This document shows, piece by piece, positions 1 through 8,257 of a stretch of DNA of 64,000 nucleotides. Position 1 is the stretch's first letter. Each line of letters begins with the position of its first letter. Both the position numbers and the translations under genes were made by a program. Source of the DNA: Microbacterium hominis (GTDB lineage: Bacteria > Actinomycetota > Actinomycetes > Actinomycetales > Microbacteriaceae); contig NZ_CP054038.1 in the NCBI RefSeq assembly GCF_013282805.1, forward strand, positions 1,984,001 through 2,048,000, read 5' to 3'. The notes under the pieces are model-generated. The model saw only the letters and a program-made list of their open reading frames with translations. It made no database searches and had not been told where the DNA came from.

Positions 1-2
1 AG

Positions 3-74
3 GCGCGATTGGCGCAGCGGTAGCGCGCTTCCCTGACACGGAAGAGGTCACTGGTTCGATCCCAGTATCGCGCA
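3..74 (+). tRNA. tRNA-Val (anticodon GAC)
   Basis: A full cloverleaf folds by hand. The 7-bp acceptor stem pairs 3-9 with 67-73, the D arm lies at 12-26, and the anticodon stem pairs 28-32 with 40-44. The loop places GAC at 35-37, and the T arm at 50-66 carries a TTCGATC loop. The discriminator is A74. The CCA end is not encoded, so it must be added after transcription. The tRNA reads GUC/GUU valine codons. It is followed directly by a terminator hairpin. Confidence 0.95.
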
Positions 75-82
75 CGACAGAG

Positions 83-104
83 CCCCCGGAGATCCGGGGG
101 TTTT
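83..104 (+). terminator. Rho-independent terminator after tRNA-Val
   Basis: CCCCCGG at 83-89 pairs with CCGGGGG at 94-100 around a 4-base loop and is followed by TTTTCTC. This is one of the few hairpins in the window with a real T tract. Confidence 0.85.
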
Positions 105-129
105 CTCGTCGGCCGGAGCGATCCGGCAC

Positions 130-205
130 GCGGATGTAGCGCAGTTGGTAGCGCATCACCTTGCCAAGGTGAGGGTCGCGAGTTCGAGTCTCGTCATCCG
201 CTCCA
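130..205 (+). tRNA. tRNA-Gly (anticodon GCC)
   Basis: The acceptor stem pairs 130-136 with 195-201. The anticodon stem pairs 156-160 with 168-172 and presents GCC at 163-165. The T arm contains TTCGAGT. The discriminator is T202 and CCA is encoded at 203-205, unlike the upstream tRNA-Val. It reads GGC/GGU glycine codons. Confidence 0.95.
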
Positions 206-211
206 TGAACA

Positions 212-241
212 AGCCGCCGGCCCCGGGCCGGCGGCTTTCGT
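212..241 (+). terminator. Terminator after tRNA-Gly
   Basis: An 11-bp stem pairs 212-222 with 226-236 around a 3-base loop. It is followed by TTTCGTCTTCC, a short T-rich tail. Confidence 0.8.
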
Positions 242-260
242 CTTCCCCGGCATCCCCGCG

Positions 261-266
261 TACACT
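261..266 (+). promoter_or_regulatory. Candidate -10 box (TACACT) for the thrS leader
   Basis: TACACT ends 7 bases before the ATG at 274. A transcript from it would start at or next to that ATG, giving a leaderless message. No good -35 is visible. Confidence 0.4.
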
Positions 267-273
267 GGGCGGC

Positions 274-342
274 ATGGAACCGCGCCGTCTGACCATCGCG
301 ACGATCGTCGCCGTCACGGGCACGCGAACGCTCCAGGCCTGA
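274..342 (+). CDS. Putative threonine-rich leader peptide upstream of thrS (22 aa)
   Basis: The frame runs from an ATG at 274 to a TGA at 340-342 and encodes 22 residues, five of them threonine (positions 7, 10, 15, 17 and 19). It lies 110 bases before thrS and begins where the TACACT promoter would start transcription. Leader peptides rich in the cognate amino acid are a known device for attenuation of biosynthetic and aminoacyl-tRNA synthetase genes. That this one acts so is inference. A frame this short could occur by chance in GC-rich DNA, and no Shine-Dalgarno sequence precedes it, so only leaderless translation would serve it. Confidence 0.35.
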   Translation: MEPRRLTIATIVAVTGTRTLQA

Positions 343-349
343 GCGGGCA

Positions 350-418
350 GGACGCCGCAGCGTCCGAAGCTGAGCCGAACCCCGGCACCCTCGCGCACGC
401 GCGCGGCGACGCGCCGGG
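350..418 (+). promoter_or_regulatory. Two GC-rich hairpins in the thrS leader
   Basis: A 6-bp hairpin pairs 350-355 with 360-365 around a 4-base loop. A second pairs CCCGGC at 381-386 with GCCGGG at 413-418 and encloses a smaller CGCG/CGCG hairpin. They lie between the Thr-rich ORF and the thrS start. They could be attenuator elements or simply GC-rich leader. No T-box motif was recognised. Confidence 0.25.
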
Positions 419-452
419 TAGCCTTGATCCGAGCCACCCCAGGAGAGTTCCC

Positions 453-2461
453 TTGACTGACCTCGCCCTTCCGTCGGACGTGTCGTACCCCGCCGACGGC
501 TTCGCCCTGTTCCCCGATCGCTCCGTCGTCGCGCTGCGCGTCAACGGCGAGCTGAAGGACCTCGCCACCACGGTGACCGCCGACGACATCGTCGAACCCG
601 TCGTCGTCAGCAGCCCCGATGGCCTCGACATACTCCGCCACTCGACGGCGCACGTGCTCGCCCAGGCCGTCCAGCGCATCAAGCCGCAGGCGAACCTCGG
701 CATCGGCCCTCCCATCCAGGACGGCTTCTACTACGACTTCGGCGTCGACGAGCCCTTCACCCCGGAGGACCTCAAGGCGATCAAGAAGGAGATGGAGCGC
801 ATCGTCCGCGAGGGCCAGCGCTTCGTGCGCCGCGTCGTGACCGATGACGAGGCCCGTGCGGAGCTCGTCGACGAGCCCTTCAAGCTCGAGCTCATCGGCC
901 TCAAGGGCGGCGGCGCCGAGGCCGCAGAGGGTGCCTCCGTCGAGGTCGGCGCCGGCGAACTGACCATCTACGACAACGTCGCCCGCGACGGCGAGACGGT
1001 CTGGAAGGACCTCTGCCGCGGACCTCACGTGCCCGGCACCCGCATGGTCGGCAACGGGTGGGACCTCACCCGTGTCGCGGGCGCGTACTGGCGCGGCAGC
1101 GAGACGAACCCTCAGCTGCAGCGCATCTACGGCACCGCGTGGCCGACGAAGGACGAGCTGCGCGCGTATCAGCACCGTCTCGAGGAGGCGGCGCGACGCG
1201 ATCACCGCAAGCTGGGCGTCGAGCTCGACCTCTTCTCGTTCCCCGACGAGATCGGTCCGGGCCTCGCGGTCTTCCACCCGAAGGGCGGCATCGTCCGCTA
1301 CGAGATCGAGCGGTACATGCGCGAGCGTCTCCTCGCCAACGGCTACGAGGTCGTGAACACCCCGCACATCACCAAGGGCGACCTGTTCATGACCAGCGGC
1401 CACCTGCAGTGGTACGCCGACGGCATGTACCCGCCGATGCACCTGGACGAGTTGCACGACGACGAGGGAAACGTCACCCGAAAGGGCCAGGACTACTACC
1501 TCAAGCCCATGAACTGCCCGTTCCACAACCTCATCTTCCGGTCGCGGGGTCGCAGCTACCGCGAGCTGCCGCTGCGGCTGAGCGAGTTCGGGTCCGTATA
1601 CCGCTACGAGAAGAGCGGCACGCTGTCGGGGCTCACCCGTGTGCGCGGCATGACCCAGGACGACACGCACATCTACGTGACCCCCGATCAGGTCAAGGAC
1701 GAGCTCACCCACAGCCTCGAGTTCGTGCTCCAGACGCTGCGCGACTACGGGCTGAACGATTTCTACCTCGAGCTGTCGACCAAGGAGGAGGGCAACCCGA
1801 AGTTCATCGGCGACGACGCGCTGTGGGCGGACGCCACCGCGACCCTCCGCGAGGTCGCCGAGTCCTCCGGACTCGAGCTCGTGCCCGACCCCGGTGGGGC
1901 GGCCTTCTACGGGCCGAAGATCTCGGTGCAGGCGCGTGATGCGATCGGCCGCACCTGGCAGATGTCGACGATCCAGCTCGACTTCAACCAGCCTGAGCGC
2001 TTCGAGCTCGAGTACACCGGACCGGACGGCGCGAAGCACCGCCCGGTGATGATCCACCGTGCACTGTTCGGATCCATCGAGCGCTTCTTCGCGATCCTCG
2101 TCGAGCACTACGCCGGTGCATTCCCCGTGTGGCTGGCTCCCGTCCAGGTCGTCGGCATCCCCGTCGCCGAGGAGTACGCCGACTACCTGTCCGAGATCGT
2201 CGCGCGCCTGCGGGCCGCCGGCGTCCGCGCCGAGGTCGATCACTCCGACGACCGGATGCAGAAGAAGATCCGCACCCACACGACGCACAAGGTGCCGCTG
2301 CAGCTGATCGCCGGTGAGCAGGACCGCTCCGGGGGACCGTGTCGTTCCGCTTCCGGGACGGCTCGCAGACCAACGGGGTGCCGGTGGACGACGCCGTTGC
2401 GCTCATCCTCGCGTCGATCGAGGCGAAGCGCCTCGTCGACACTGCCGAGGATCTCGCGTGA
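453..2461 (+). CDS. thrS: Threonine--tRNA ligase, reading frame broken near the 3' end
   Basis: Charges tRNA-Thr with threonine. The start is TTG at 453 behind an AGGAGA at 441-446. The N-terminal TGS domain is followed by the editing-domain HxxxH (about residues 63-67), then the class II core with the zinc-site MNCP at about 353-356, motif 2 around RGMTQDD (about 399) and MIHRALFGS near 533. The frame is intact to the G5 run at 2331-2335. After it, the expected anticodon-domain sequence (TVSFRFRDG onward) continues one frame over to a TGA at 2459-2461 that overlaps the next start. One G appears to be missing. Read without correction, the last 40 or so residues are lost and a foreign tail runs to 2576. 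The corrected protein would be about 669 aa, a normal length. For an essential gene, a sequencing error is the likeliest cause. Confidence 0.93.
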
Positions 2462-3009
2462 CCGACACGCCGGCGGGGGAGCGGGCGGAGGATGCCACCC
2501 GCCTCGCCGGCGTGCCGGACGGCTTCCAGCGCCTGTGGACGCCGCACCGCATGGCCTACATCGCCGCGGGCCCTGAGGTGCTTCGCAAGGCCTGCCCCTT
2601 CTGCGAGGCCCCGGAGAAGTCCGATGCGGACGGTCTCGTCGTCGCGCGCGGCCGCACCGCCTACGCGCTGCTCAACCTCTTCCCGTACAACTCCGGGCAT
2701 CTTCTGATCTGCCCGTACCGCCATATCGCGACGTACGACGAGGCGACCGCCGAGGAGGTCGCCGAGATCGGCGAGATGACCCAGACGGCGATGCGGGTGC
2801 TGCGCGGCGTCTCCCGCTGCGACGGCTTCAACATCGGGATGAACCAGGGCAGCGTCGCCGGTGCCGGCGTCGACGAGCACCTTCACCAGCACGTCGTGCC
2901 GCGCTGGGCGTCGGACGCGAACTTCTTCCCGATCATCGCGCGGACCAAGGCCCTGCCGCAGCTGCTGGGGGAGGTCCGCGAGGCGGTCGCCGGGGCGTGG
3001 CCGGCCTGA
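2458..3009 (+). CDS. HIT-domain protein, likely Ap4A phosphorylase/hydrolase type
   Basis: A 183-aa histidine-triad protein. The signature EHLHQHVV lies at residues 140-147, with the three triad histidines at 141, 143 and 145. An upstream CPFC motif and the N-terminal [10 protein letters not shown] block are typical of the actinobacterial Ap4A phosphorylase branch, which cleaves diadenosine tetraphosphate. The GTG start at 2458 overlaps the corrected thrS stop by four bases, so the two genes are translationally coupled. The thrS-HIT pair is also adjacent in mycobacteria. This fits a role in clearing dinucleoside polyphosphates made by aminoacyl-tRNA synthetases. The substrate is assigned by family, not shown here. 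Confidence 0.85.
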   Translation: MTDTPAGERAEDATRLAGVPDGFQRLWTPHRMAYIAAGPEVLRKACPFCEAPEKSDADGLVVARGRTAYALLNLFPYNSGHLLICPYRHIATYDEATAEEVAEIGEMTQTAMRVLRGVSRCDGFNIGMNQGSVAGAGVDEHLHQHVVPRWASDANFFPIIARTKALPQLLGEVREAVAGAWPA

Positions 3010-3030
3010 GCCTGCCGACGCCCCCGCGGG

Positions 3031-3882
3031 TCAGCGCACGCGCTCGACCGCGAACTGCATGCGCGGATTCGCGTAGAACTCCTGCGCCTCGATGAGCTGA
3101 AGCTCACGTCGTCCGGATTCGTGGGTGAGCGCGAGCAGGTCGAAGACGCTCGAGGTCGTCCGCGCGAGGGCGTCGGCCGCATCGCCCGAGGCACGCAGAT
3201 GAGCCGTGAACAGCGCGGCCGTGACATCGCCCGACCCGTTCGCCTTCATCGGGATGTGCGGGGTGCGCACGATCCAGGCGCCCTCGTCGGTGACGGCCAT
3301 CATCTCGATGGTCCCCTCCGGACGCTCGGGGCGCTCGACGCTCGTCACGAGCACCGTGCGCGGGCCCATCTCGCGGGCGAGGTCCGCCGATGCCAGCGTG
3401 GATTCGAGGTCGGTGGGCTCTGTCTCGGTGAGGAATCCGAGCTCGAACTGGTTCGGCGTGATGATGTCGGCTGCCGGTACGACGCGGTCGCGCAGCAGCA
3501 CGGGGATGGCCGGGGCGACGAAGCAGCCCGACTTCGCGTTGCCCATGACCGGATCGCAGGCGTACACGGCCGCGGGGTTGGCCTCCTTCACGCGGGCGAC
3601 CGCGTCGAGGATCACGTCGGCGATGCCCTCTCCGCCCTGGTAGCCGGAGAGCACGACATCGGTCTCGCCGAACACGCCGCGCTCCTCGACGCCGGTGATC
3701 ACCTCGCGCACGTCGTCGGGGGCGATGAGCGGTCCGCGCCAGGCACCGTAGCCGGTGTGATTGGAGAAGTTGACGGTGTACACCGGCATCACCTCCACGC
3801 CGATGCGCTGCAGCGGGAAGACGGCGGCCGAGTTGCCGACGTGCCCGTAGGCGACGGCGGACTGGATCGAGAGGATCTTCAC
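3031..3882 (-). CDS. pdxY: Pyridoxal kinase PdxY
   Basis: A 283-aa ribokinase-fold enzyme that phosphorylates pyridoxal to PLP in the B6 salvage pathway. The N-terminal VKILSIQSAVAYGHVGNSA block, the CDPVMGN motif and the C-terminal ANGSGD anion-hole motif with its catalytic Asp are characteristic. The GTG start at 3882 begins exactly at the family N terminus; an AGGTGG lies about 12 bases upstream. The open frame runs further upstream, but that part is low-complexity and would overlap the preceding gene. It lies 7 bases after the MocR-type regulator on the same strand, so the two form an operon and probably share PLP-responsive control. It converges on the HIT gene with a 21-base gap. Confidence 0.92.
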   Translation of the reverse strand: MKILSIQSAVAYGHVGNSAAVFPLQRIGVEVMPVYTVNFSNHTGYGAWRGPLIAPDDVREVITGVEERGVFGETDVVLSGYQGGEGIADVILDAVARVKEANPAAVYACDPVMGNAKSGCFVAPAIPVLLRDRVVPAADIITPNQFELGFLTETEPTDLESTLASADLAREMGPRTVLVTSVERPERPEGTIEMMAVTDEGAWIVRTPHIPMKANGSGDVTAALFTAHLRASGDAADALARTTSSVFDLLALTHESGRRELQLIEAQEFYANPRMQFAVERVR

Positions 3883-3889
3883 CGATCGA

Positions 3890-5245
3890 TCATCCCACCT
3901 CGGCGCGGGCGCGCTGCGCCGAGGCGGCGGCGATGGCCGCGGCGATGTCGTCCGCCAGCTGGAGCGCATCGCCGTCGCCGAGGTCGTGGATCGTGAGGCG
4001 CAGATGGTCGGGGCCGGCCCCGGGGCCGAGCAGGAACTCGTCGCCGCCGCGCGCGAGCCACCCGCGCCGCATCAGCTGCTCCGACACGTCGCGCGCCGGA
4101 ACCGGCAGCGGCACCCAGAGGTTGAGCCCGTCGCCGACGGGGGTCGGGATGCCGCGCGCGGCGAGCAGACCGGCGAAGTGCTCGTTCCGTCGTGCGTAGT
4201 GGGCGCCCGCCTCACCGATTGCGCGACGGACGCCCGGGTCGCGCACCAGGGCGAGAACCAGTCGCTGGAGGAGGTGGCTCACCCAGGTGGTGCCGGGGGT
4301 CAGTCGCATGGCGAGGCGGTCGGCGGTGTGGGTGTCGGAGGCCACGACAGCCAGGCACATGTCGGGTCCGAGGAATTTCGACACGGAGCGGATGAGGGCC
4401 CACCGGCGCTGCCCGGGGCCGATCACGCTGTGGAAGGGCTGACGGGAGAGCATCGAAAAGTGGTCGTCCTCGATCACCAGCACGTACGGGTGATCGCTCA
4501 GAACCTCCTGCAGCTGCGCGGCGCGGGCCGCCGTGAGGCTCGCGCCGGTCGGATTGTGGGCGCGCGGGGTGCAGATGACCGCACGCACGCCCTGTTCGAG
4601 CGCCGCCCGCAGCCCCGCCACCGTCATCCCCTGGTCGTCGACGGCCACCGGGACGGGCCGGTACCCGCCGACGCGGATGGTGTGGATGCTGGTCAGGAAG
4701 CACGGGTCCTCCAGCGCGATCGCGTCATCACGGGTGAGTGCCTGCGCGAGCAGCCGATCGATCGCATCCGCCGCGCCGCTGGTGACCGTGATGTGCCCGC
4801 CATCGACGGCCGCGAGATCGCCCGCGATCCACTCGCGCGCCCAGGCCTCCAGCTCGGGGTCCACGACGGGCTCGCCGTAGAGCACGGGGCGGCCCGCGAT
4901 CGCCCCCAGCGCGCGCGAGGGGTCGGGGATGAGCGAGGGATCGGGGTTGCCCGTCGCGACATCGCGCAGCACGCTGTCGGATGCGAAGCCCTCGAGGGCG
5001 ACCGCGGATCGGGGTGCGACCCTCGTGCCGCCGCGCCCGCGCGCGACGAGCAGCCCGGCTTGCGTGAGCTGCCGATAGGCGGCGACCGCGGTGTTCCGGT
5101 TCACCCCGAGGCTCTCCGCGAGGGCGCGCACCGGGGGCAGCGGGTCTCCCGGGCGCAGCGCGCCGCGCTCGACCAGGGTCCTCAGGCTCTCGGCGATCTC
5201 CGCCGCCGTGCGTCCGTGGATCTCGAGGGTCATGTCACCATCCAT
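3890..5245 (-). CDS. pdxR: MocR-family (GntR/aminotransferase) regulator, PdxR type
   Basis: A 451-aa fusion of an N-terminal winged helix (about residues 8-75, including RALAESLGVNRNTAVAAYRQL) with a class I aminotransferase-fold domain. The PLP lysine is in the RSVSKFLGP motif. Proteins of this type sense PLP and control B6 genes. The setting, upstream of pdxY and divergent from pdxST with a palindrome between them, makes the PdxR assignment strong. The annotated ATG at 5245 follows a possible TACACT -10 on the minus strand (5256-5261). A second ATG four codons in (5233) is an alternative start. Confidence 0.9.
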   Translation of the reverse strand: MDGDMTLEIHGRTAAEIAESLRTLVERGALRPGDPLPPVRALAESLGVNRNTAVAAYRQLTQAGLLVARGRGGTRVAPRSAVALEGFASDSVLRDVATGNPDPSLIPDPSRALGAIAGRPVLYGEPVVDPELEAWAREWIAGDLAAVDGGHITVTSGAADAIDRLLAQALTRDDAIALEDPCFLTSIHTIRVGGYRPVPVAVDDQGMTVAGLRAALEQGVRAVICTPRAHNPTGASLTAARAAQLQEVLSDHPYVLVIEDDHFSMLSRQPFHSVIGPGQRRWALIRSVSKFLGPDMCLAVVASDTHTADRLAMRLTPGTTWVSHLLQRLVLALVRDPGVRRAIGEAGAHYARRNEHFAGLLAARGIPTPVGDGLNLWVPLPVPARDVSEQLMRRGWLARGGDEFLLGPGAGPDHLRLTIHDLGDGDALQLADDIAAAIAAASAQRARAEVG

Positions 5246-5282
5246 CGCCGTTCCGAGTGTAGGGCGGATGCCATGCTATCTT

Positions 5283-5296
5283 TTGGCCTAGGCCAA
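5283..5296. promoter_or_regulatory. Candidate PdxR operator (14-bp palindrome)
   Basis: TTGGCCTAGGCCAA is a perfect palindrome in the gap between pdxR (start 5245) and pdxS (start 5356). MocR-type PdxR regulators bind near divergent promoters at sites containing a GG-CTA core. The position overlaps the expected -35 region of the minus-strand promoter at 5256-5261. Assignment as the operator is inference from symmetry and context. Confidence 0.6.
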
Positions 5297-5355
5297 TGCC
5301 ATCCATCGTTTGCTCGTCTTGCGCGTCGCCCGGCGCGATCCAGGAAGGAAGACCC

Positions 5356-6246
5356 GTGACCACTCCCGACACCGGAACCAGCCGCGTCAAGCGCGGCCTC
5401 GCCGAGATGCTGAAGGGCGGCGTCATCATGGATGTCGTCACCGCCGATCAGGCGAAGATCGCCGAAGACGCCGGGGCCGTCGCGGTGATGGCGCTCGAGC
5501 GCGTACCCGCCGACATCCGCGCGCAGGGGGGCGTCGCGCGCATGAGCGACCCCGACCTCATCGACGACATCATCGCGTCGGTCTCCATCCCCGTGATGGC
5601 CAAGGCGCGCATCGGGCACTTCGTCGAGGCGCAGGTGCTGCAGGAGCTCGGCGTCGACTACATCGACGAGTCCGAGGTGCTCTCGCCCGCCGACTACGTC
5701 AACCACATCGACAAGTGGAACTTCACCGTGCCCTTCGTGTGCGGAGCCACCAATCTCGGGGAGGCCCTGCGCCGGATCACCGAGGGAGCGGCCATGATCC
5801 GCTCCAAGGGCGAGGCCGGCACGGGTGACGTCTCGGAGGCCACGAAGCACATCCGCAAGATCCGCGGGGAGATCAACGCCCTGCGCTCGATGAGCCCCGA
5901 CGAGCTCTACGTCGCCGCGAAGGAGCTGCAGGCCCCCTACGAGCTGGTCGCCGAGGTCGCCGCCACCGGCACCCTCCCGGTCGTGCTGTTCGTCGCGGGC
6001 GGCGTGGCCACACCCGCCGACGCCGCCATGATGATGCAGATGGGCGCCGACGGCGTGTTCGTCGGCTCGGGCATCTTCAAGTCGGGAAACCCCGCGCAGC
6101 GCGCCGCCGCGATCGTGAAGGCGACCACGTTCTTCGACGACCCGAAGGTGATCGCCGACGTCTCGCGGGGGCTCGGCGAGGCGATGGTGGGCATCAACGT
6201 CGCCGACCTCGCCGCCCCGCACCGCCTTGCCGAGCGCGGCTGGTAG
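5356..6246 (+). CDS. pdxS: Pyridoxal 5'-phosphate synthase subunit PdxS
   Basis: A 296-aa TIM-barrel synthase subunit that joins ribose 5-phosphate, glyceraldehyde 3-phosphate and ammonia into PLP. The sequence is near-textbook: [18 protein letters not shown] at the N terminus, [18 protein letters not shown], then [12 protein letters not shown] and [14 protein letters not shown]. The chosen GTG at 5356 sits 6 bases after AGGAAGGA. An in-frame ATG at 5296 is open but adds a non-homologous 20 residues that overlap the operator. It is followed 7 bases later by pdxT, its glutaminase partner. Confidence 0.97.
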   Translation: MTTPDTGTSRVKRGLAEMLKGGVIMDVVTADQAKIAEDAGAVAVMALERVPADIRAQGGVARMSDPDLIDDIIASVSIPVMAKARIGHFVEAQVLQELGVDYIDESEVLSPADYVNHIDKWNFTVPFVCGATNLGEALRRITEGAAMIRSKGEAGTGDVSEATKHIRKIRGEINALRSMSPDELYVAAKELQAPYELVAEVAATGTLPVVLFVAGGVATPADAAMMMQMGADGVFVGSGIFKSGNPAQRAAAIVKATTFFDDPKVIADVSRGLGEAMVGINVADLAAPHRLAERGW

Positions 6247-6253
6247 CGCGCCC

Positions 6254-6844
6254 GTGTCGCGACCTCGCGTCGGAGTGCTCGCGCTGCAGGGCGATGTCCG
6301 CGAGCACGCGCGGGTGCTCGCGGACCTCGGCGCAGATGTCACCCTCGTCCGCCGCCCGGAGGAGCTCGCCGTCGTCGACGGCCTGGTGATCCCGGGCGGC
6401 GAGTCGAGCGTGATCGACAAGCTCTCACGCTCCTTCGGCATGCAGCAGCCGATCCGCGACGCCATTCAGGGAGGGATGCCGGTGTACGGCACGTGCGCCG
6501 GGCTGATCCTGCTGGCAGACCGGATCGTCGACGGGATCGCCGGCCAGGAGACGTTCGGGGGACTCGATGTGACAGTCCGCCGCAACGCCTTCGGGAGCCA
6601 GGCGGACTCGTTCGAGGTCGATCTCGCGGTCGATGCGTTCGACGGCCCCCCGGTTCATGCCGTCTTCATCCGTGCGCCGCTCGTGGAGACGGCCGGCCCC
6701 GGAGTGGAGCCGCTGGCCGCCCTGCCCGACGGGCGGATCGTGGCGGTGAGGGCCGGAGCGCTGCTCGGCACGGCGTTCCACCCCGAGGTATCGGGCGAGC
6801 ACCGCTTCCATCGCCTGTTCCTGGACACGGTGGGCGCGGTGTGA
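6254..6844 (+). CDS. pdxT: Pyridoxal 5'-phosphate synthase glutaminase subunit PdxT
   Basis: A 196-aa class I glutamine amidotransferase that supplies ammonia to PdxS. The GVLALQGDV start, the GGESSVIDKL motif, the nucleophile Cys in GTCAGLILLA and the FHPEVSGEHRFH segment with the catalytic His/Glu are all present. The GTG at 6254 gives the usual family length. An in-frame ATG at 6227 would overlap pdxS. There is no clear ribosome-binding site, so translation is probably coupled to pdxS. Confidence 0.96.
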   Translation: MSRPRVGVLALQGDVREHARVLADLGADVTLVRRPEELAVVDGLVIPGGESSVIDKLSRSFGMQQPIRDAIQGGMPVYGTCAGLILLADRIVDGIAGQETFGGLDVTVRRNAFGSQADSFEVDLAVDAFDGPPVHAVFIRAPLVETAGPGVEPLAALPDGRIVAVRAGALLGTAFHPEVSGEHRFHRLFLDTVGAV

Positions 6845-6863
6845 GCAGGCCTCACGGCATGCC

Positions 6864-6869
6864 TAAGAT
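6864..6869 (+). promoter_or_regulatory. -10 box (TAAGAT), leaderless arrangement
   Basis: TAAGAT ends 7 bases before the ATG at 6877, so the transcript would begin at or beside the start codon. Confidence 0.5.
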
Positions 6870-6876
6870 TCCATAG

Positions 6877-7395
6877 ATGATCAACGACTGGTGGCGCGAG
6901 CGCCCGGAAGAGCGCTACTGGATGATCGCACCCTCGCGCAGCGGTGTGGGCGAGGCGCTGTCGGCTCCCAAGGCCTCCGACGAGCGCCGCTTCGAGTGGT
7001 CGCACGAACTCGTCGGCTTCACCGAGCCCGGCGACACCCTGTTCGTCTGGGACCGCACGCTGCCCGTTCCGGGCATCGCCGCGTGGGGACGGGTGCTCGG
7101 TCCGCTCGGCGAGGAGTCGCGCACGCGGCGCGGGGAGGAGCTCGCGCACTGGCACATGCCCGTCAGCGACACCCTCCGTCTCGCCTCGCCCATCACGATC
7201 TCGAGCCTCCGGCGCATCGGCGGTGAGGTCGTCTCGGTGCGCGACGACCTCGAGGCGAACACGGACGGCCCGGTGTACTTCCCGTTCATCGGATCGGCCG
7301 ACACGCTCGGTCCGGCTCCCGCCTACCTGACCAAGATGCCGCGCGACCTCGTCGCCCTGCTCTCCGCGCGCTTCGGATTCGCCTTCGCGCTGTAG
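6877..7395 (+). CDS. Hypothetical protein, possibly EVE/PUA-like
   Basis: A 172-aa soluble protein I do not firmly recognise. It begins MINDWWRERPEERYWMIAP and has a GDTLFVWDR segment followed by GIAAWGRV. The spacing of an N-terminal YW, a middle GD-hydrophobic strand and a GxGxV-like strand loosely recalls EVE/PUA-fold nucleic-acid binding domains, but the match is weak. No signal peptide or membrane segment is seen. It has its own leaderless-type promoter and lies between pdxT and a hemerythrin-like gene. Confidence 0.7.
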   Translation: MINDWWRERPEERYWMIAPSRSGVGEALSAPKASDERRFEWSHELVGFTEPGDTLFVWDRTLPVPGIAAWGRVLGPLGEESRTRRGEELAHWHMPVSDTLRLASPITISSLRRIGGEVVSVRDDLEANTDGPVYFPFIGSADTLGPAPAYLTKMPRDLVALLSARFGFAFAL

Positions 7396-7410
7396 AGGCG
7401 TCCGGCCGGC

Positions 7411-8199
7411 ATGTATCACGGGGCGCCCGGCGAGCTCCTCTTCCCCGTGACCACGAACGACTCCGCCGCGAAGGCTCAGCCTGCTCCCGCCTGGGGATGC
7501 CGCACCGACGACATCCTCGTGGCCCACGCCGTCTTCCGACGGCTCTTCTCCCTGCTCCCACCCGCCGTGCGCGCCGCCGAAGACTTCGACCAGGCGCACG
7601 CTCGGCGCGTCTGCGCGCGCATCCGACTCGCCACCAGCGGCCTGCACCATCACCATCGCACCGAGGACACCATGCTGTGGGATCGGCTCGAGGACCGCGC
7701 GCCGACGTGCGCGCTGCACGTCGGCCTCATGCGCGCCCAGCACGATGACATCGCCGCCCAGCTCGAGGTCATCGACGGTCTCGCCGCCGCGTGGCGCCTC
7801 GACGGCGATCCTGACATCCGCGACCGGCTCGCCGAGCGCCTCGTCGATGTCGATCACGCACTGCGCACGCATCTGCGCGACGAAGAGGCGAAGGTGCTCC
7901 CGGTCGTGGCGGTCGTCATGTCGCAGCTCGAGTGGGACGACGTCGGCGCGCGGGCGCGGCGCGGCACCGCGCCGCAGACGGCCTTCGCGATGCTCGGGCT
8001 GATGCTCGCGGAGGCCGATCCCGCGCAGCGCGCCGAGTTCGAAGCCCACATCCCGCGCATCGCACGCGTGCTCTACTCGCTGTTCGGGCATGTCCAGTAC
8101 GACCGCCTCCTCGCCGACCTCGCCCCCGCGCCGGCGTCGCCCGGCACCGGCTTCGGCGCGGCGCCGTCGACCGGCGCCCGCGTTCCGCGCGCGGCCTGA
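7411..8199 (+). CDS. Hemerythrin HHE cation-binding domain protein
   Basis: A 262-aa protein with the helical HHE pattern: a histidine in [12 protein letters not shown] (about residue 39), a [13 protein letters not shown] block (about 78-91), [12 protein letters not shown], and [16 protein letters not shown] (about 149-164). These provide the usual His/Glu/Asp di-iron ligands. Such proteins bind oxygen or NO or act in iron homeostasis; which applies here cannot be told. The tail (about 235-262) is Pro/Ala-rich and probably disordered. Start: ATG 7411, with a GTG at 7447 as a reasonable alternative. Confidence 0.85.
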   Translation: MYHGAPGELLFPVTTNDSAAKAQPAPAWGCRTDDILVAHAVFRRLFSLLPPAVRAAEDFDQAHARRVCARIRLATSGLHHHHRTEDTMLWDRLEDRAPTCALHVGLMRAQHDDIAAQLEVIDGLAAAWRLDGDPDIRDRLAERLVDVDHALRTHLRDEEAKVLPVVAVVMSQLEWDDVGARARRGTAPQTAFAMLGLMLAEADPAQRAEFEAHIPRIARVLYSLFGHVQYDRLLADLAPAPASPGTGFGAAPSTGARVPRAA

Positions 8200-8244
8200 G
8201 CGGCCGGCATCCACACATCGACTCGGCGCGACCGAGCCCGCCCG

Positions 8245-8250
8245 TAGACT
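8245..8250 (+). promoter_or_regulatory. -10 box (TAGACT) of yebC
   Basis: TAGACT ends 7 bases before the ATG at 8258. The same hexamer recurs before the MBL-Rieske, pyrR, HGxxPAAW and lgt genes. Confidence 0.55.
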
Positions 8251-8257
8251 GGAGCGC

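Noticed and set aside
206..452. T-box riboswitch before thrS
   Set aside because: No T-box consensus bulge or specifier loop was recognised; the leader is better described by the Thr-rich ORF and plain hairpins.
156..2288. A 710-codon minus-strand frame opposite thrS
   Set aside because: Same cause: antisense of a well-supported gene, no motifs, and it runs across the tRNA-Gly gene.
2462..2576. thrS tail as read without frame correction
   Set aside because: Its translation is unrelated to ThrRS and lies out of frame over the HIT gene; the conserved C terminus is in the neighbouring frame.
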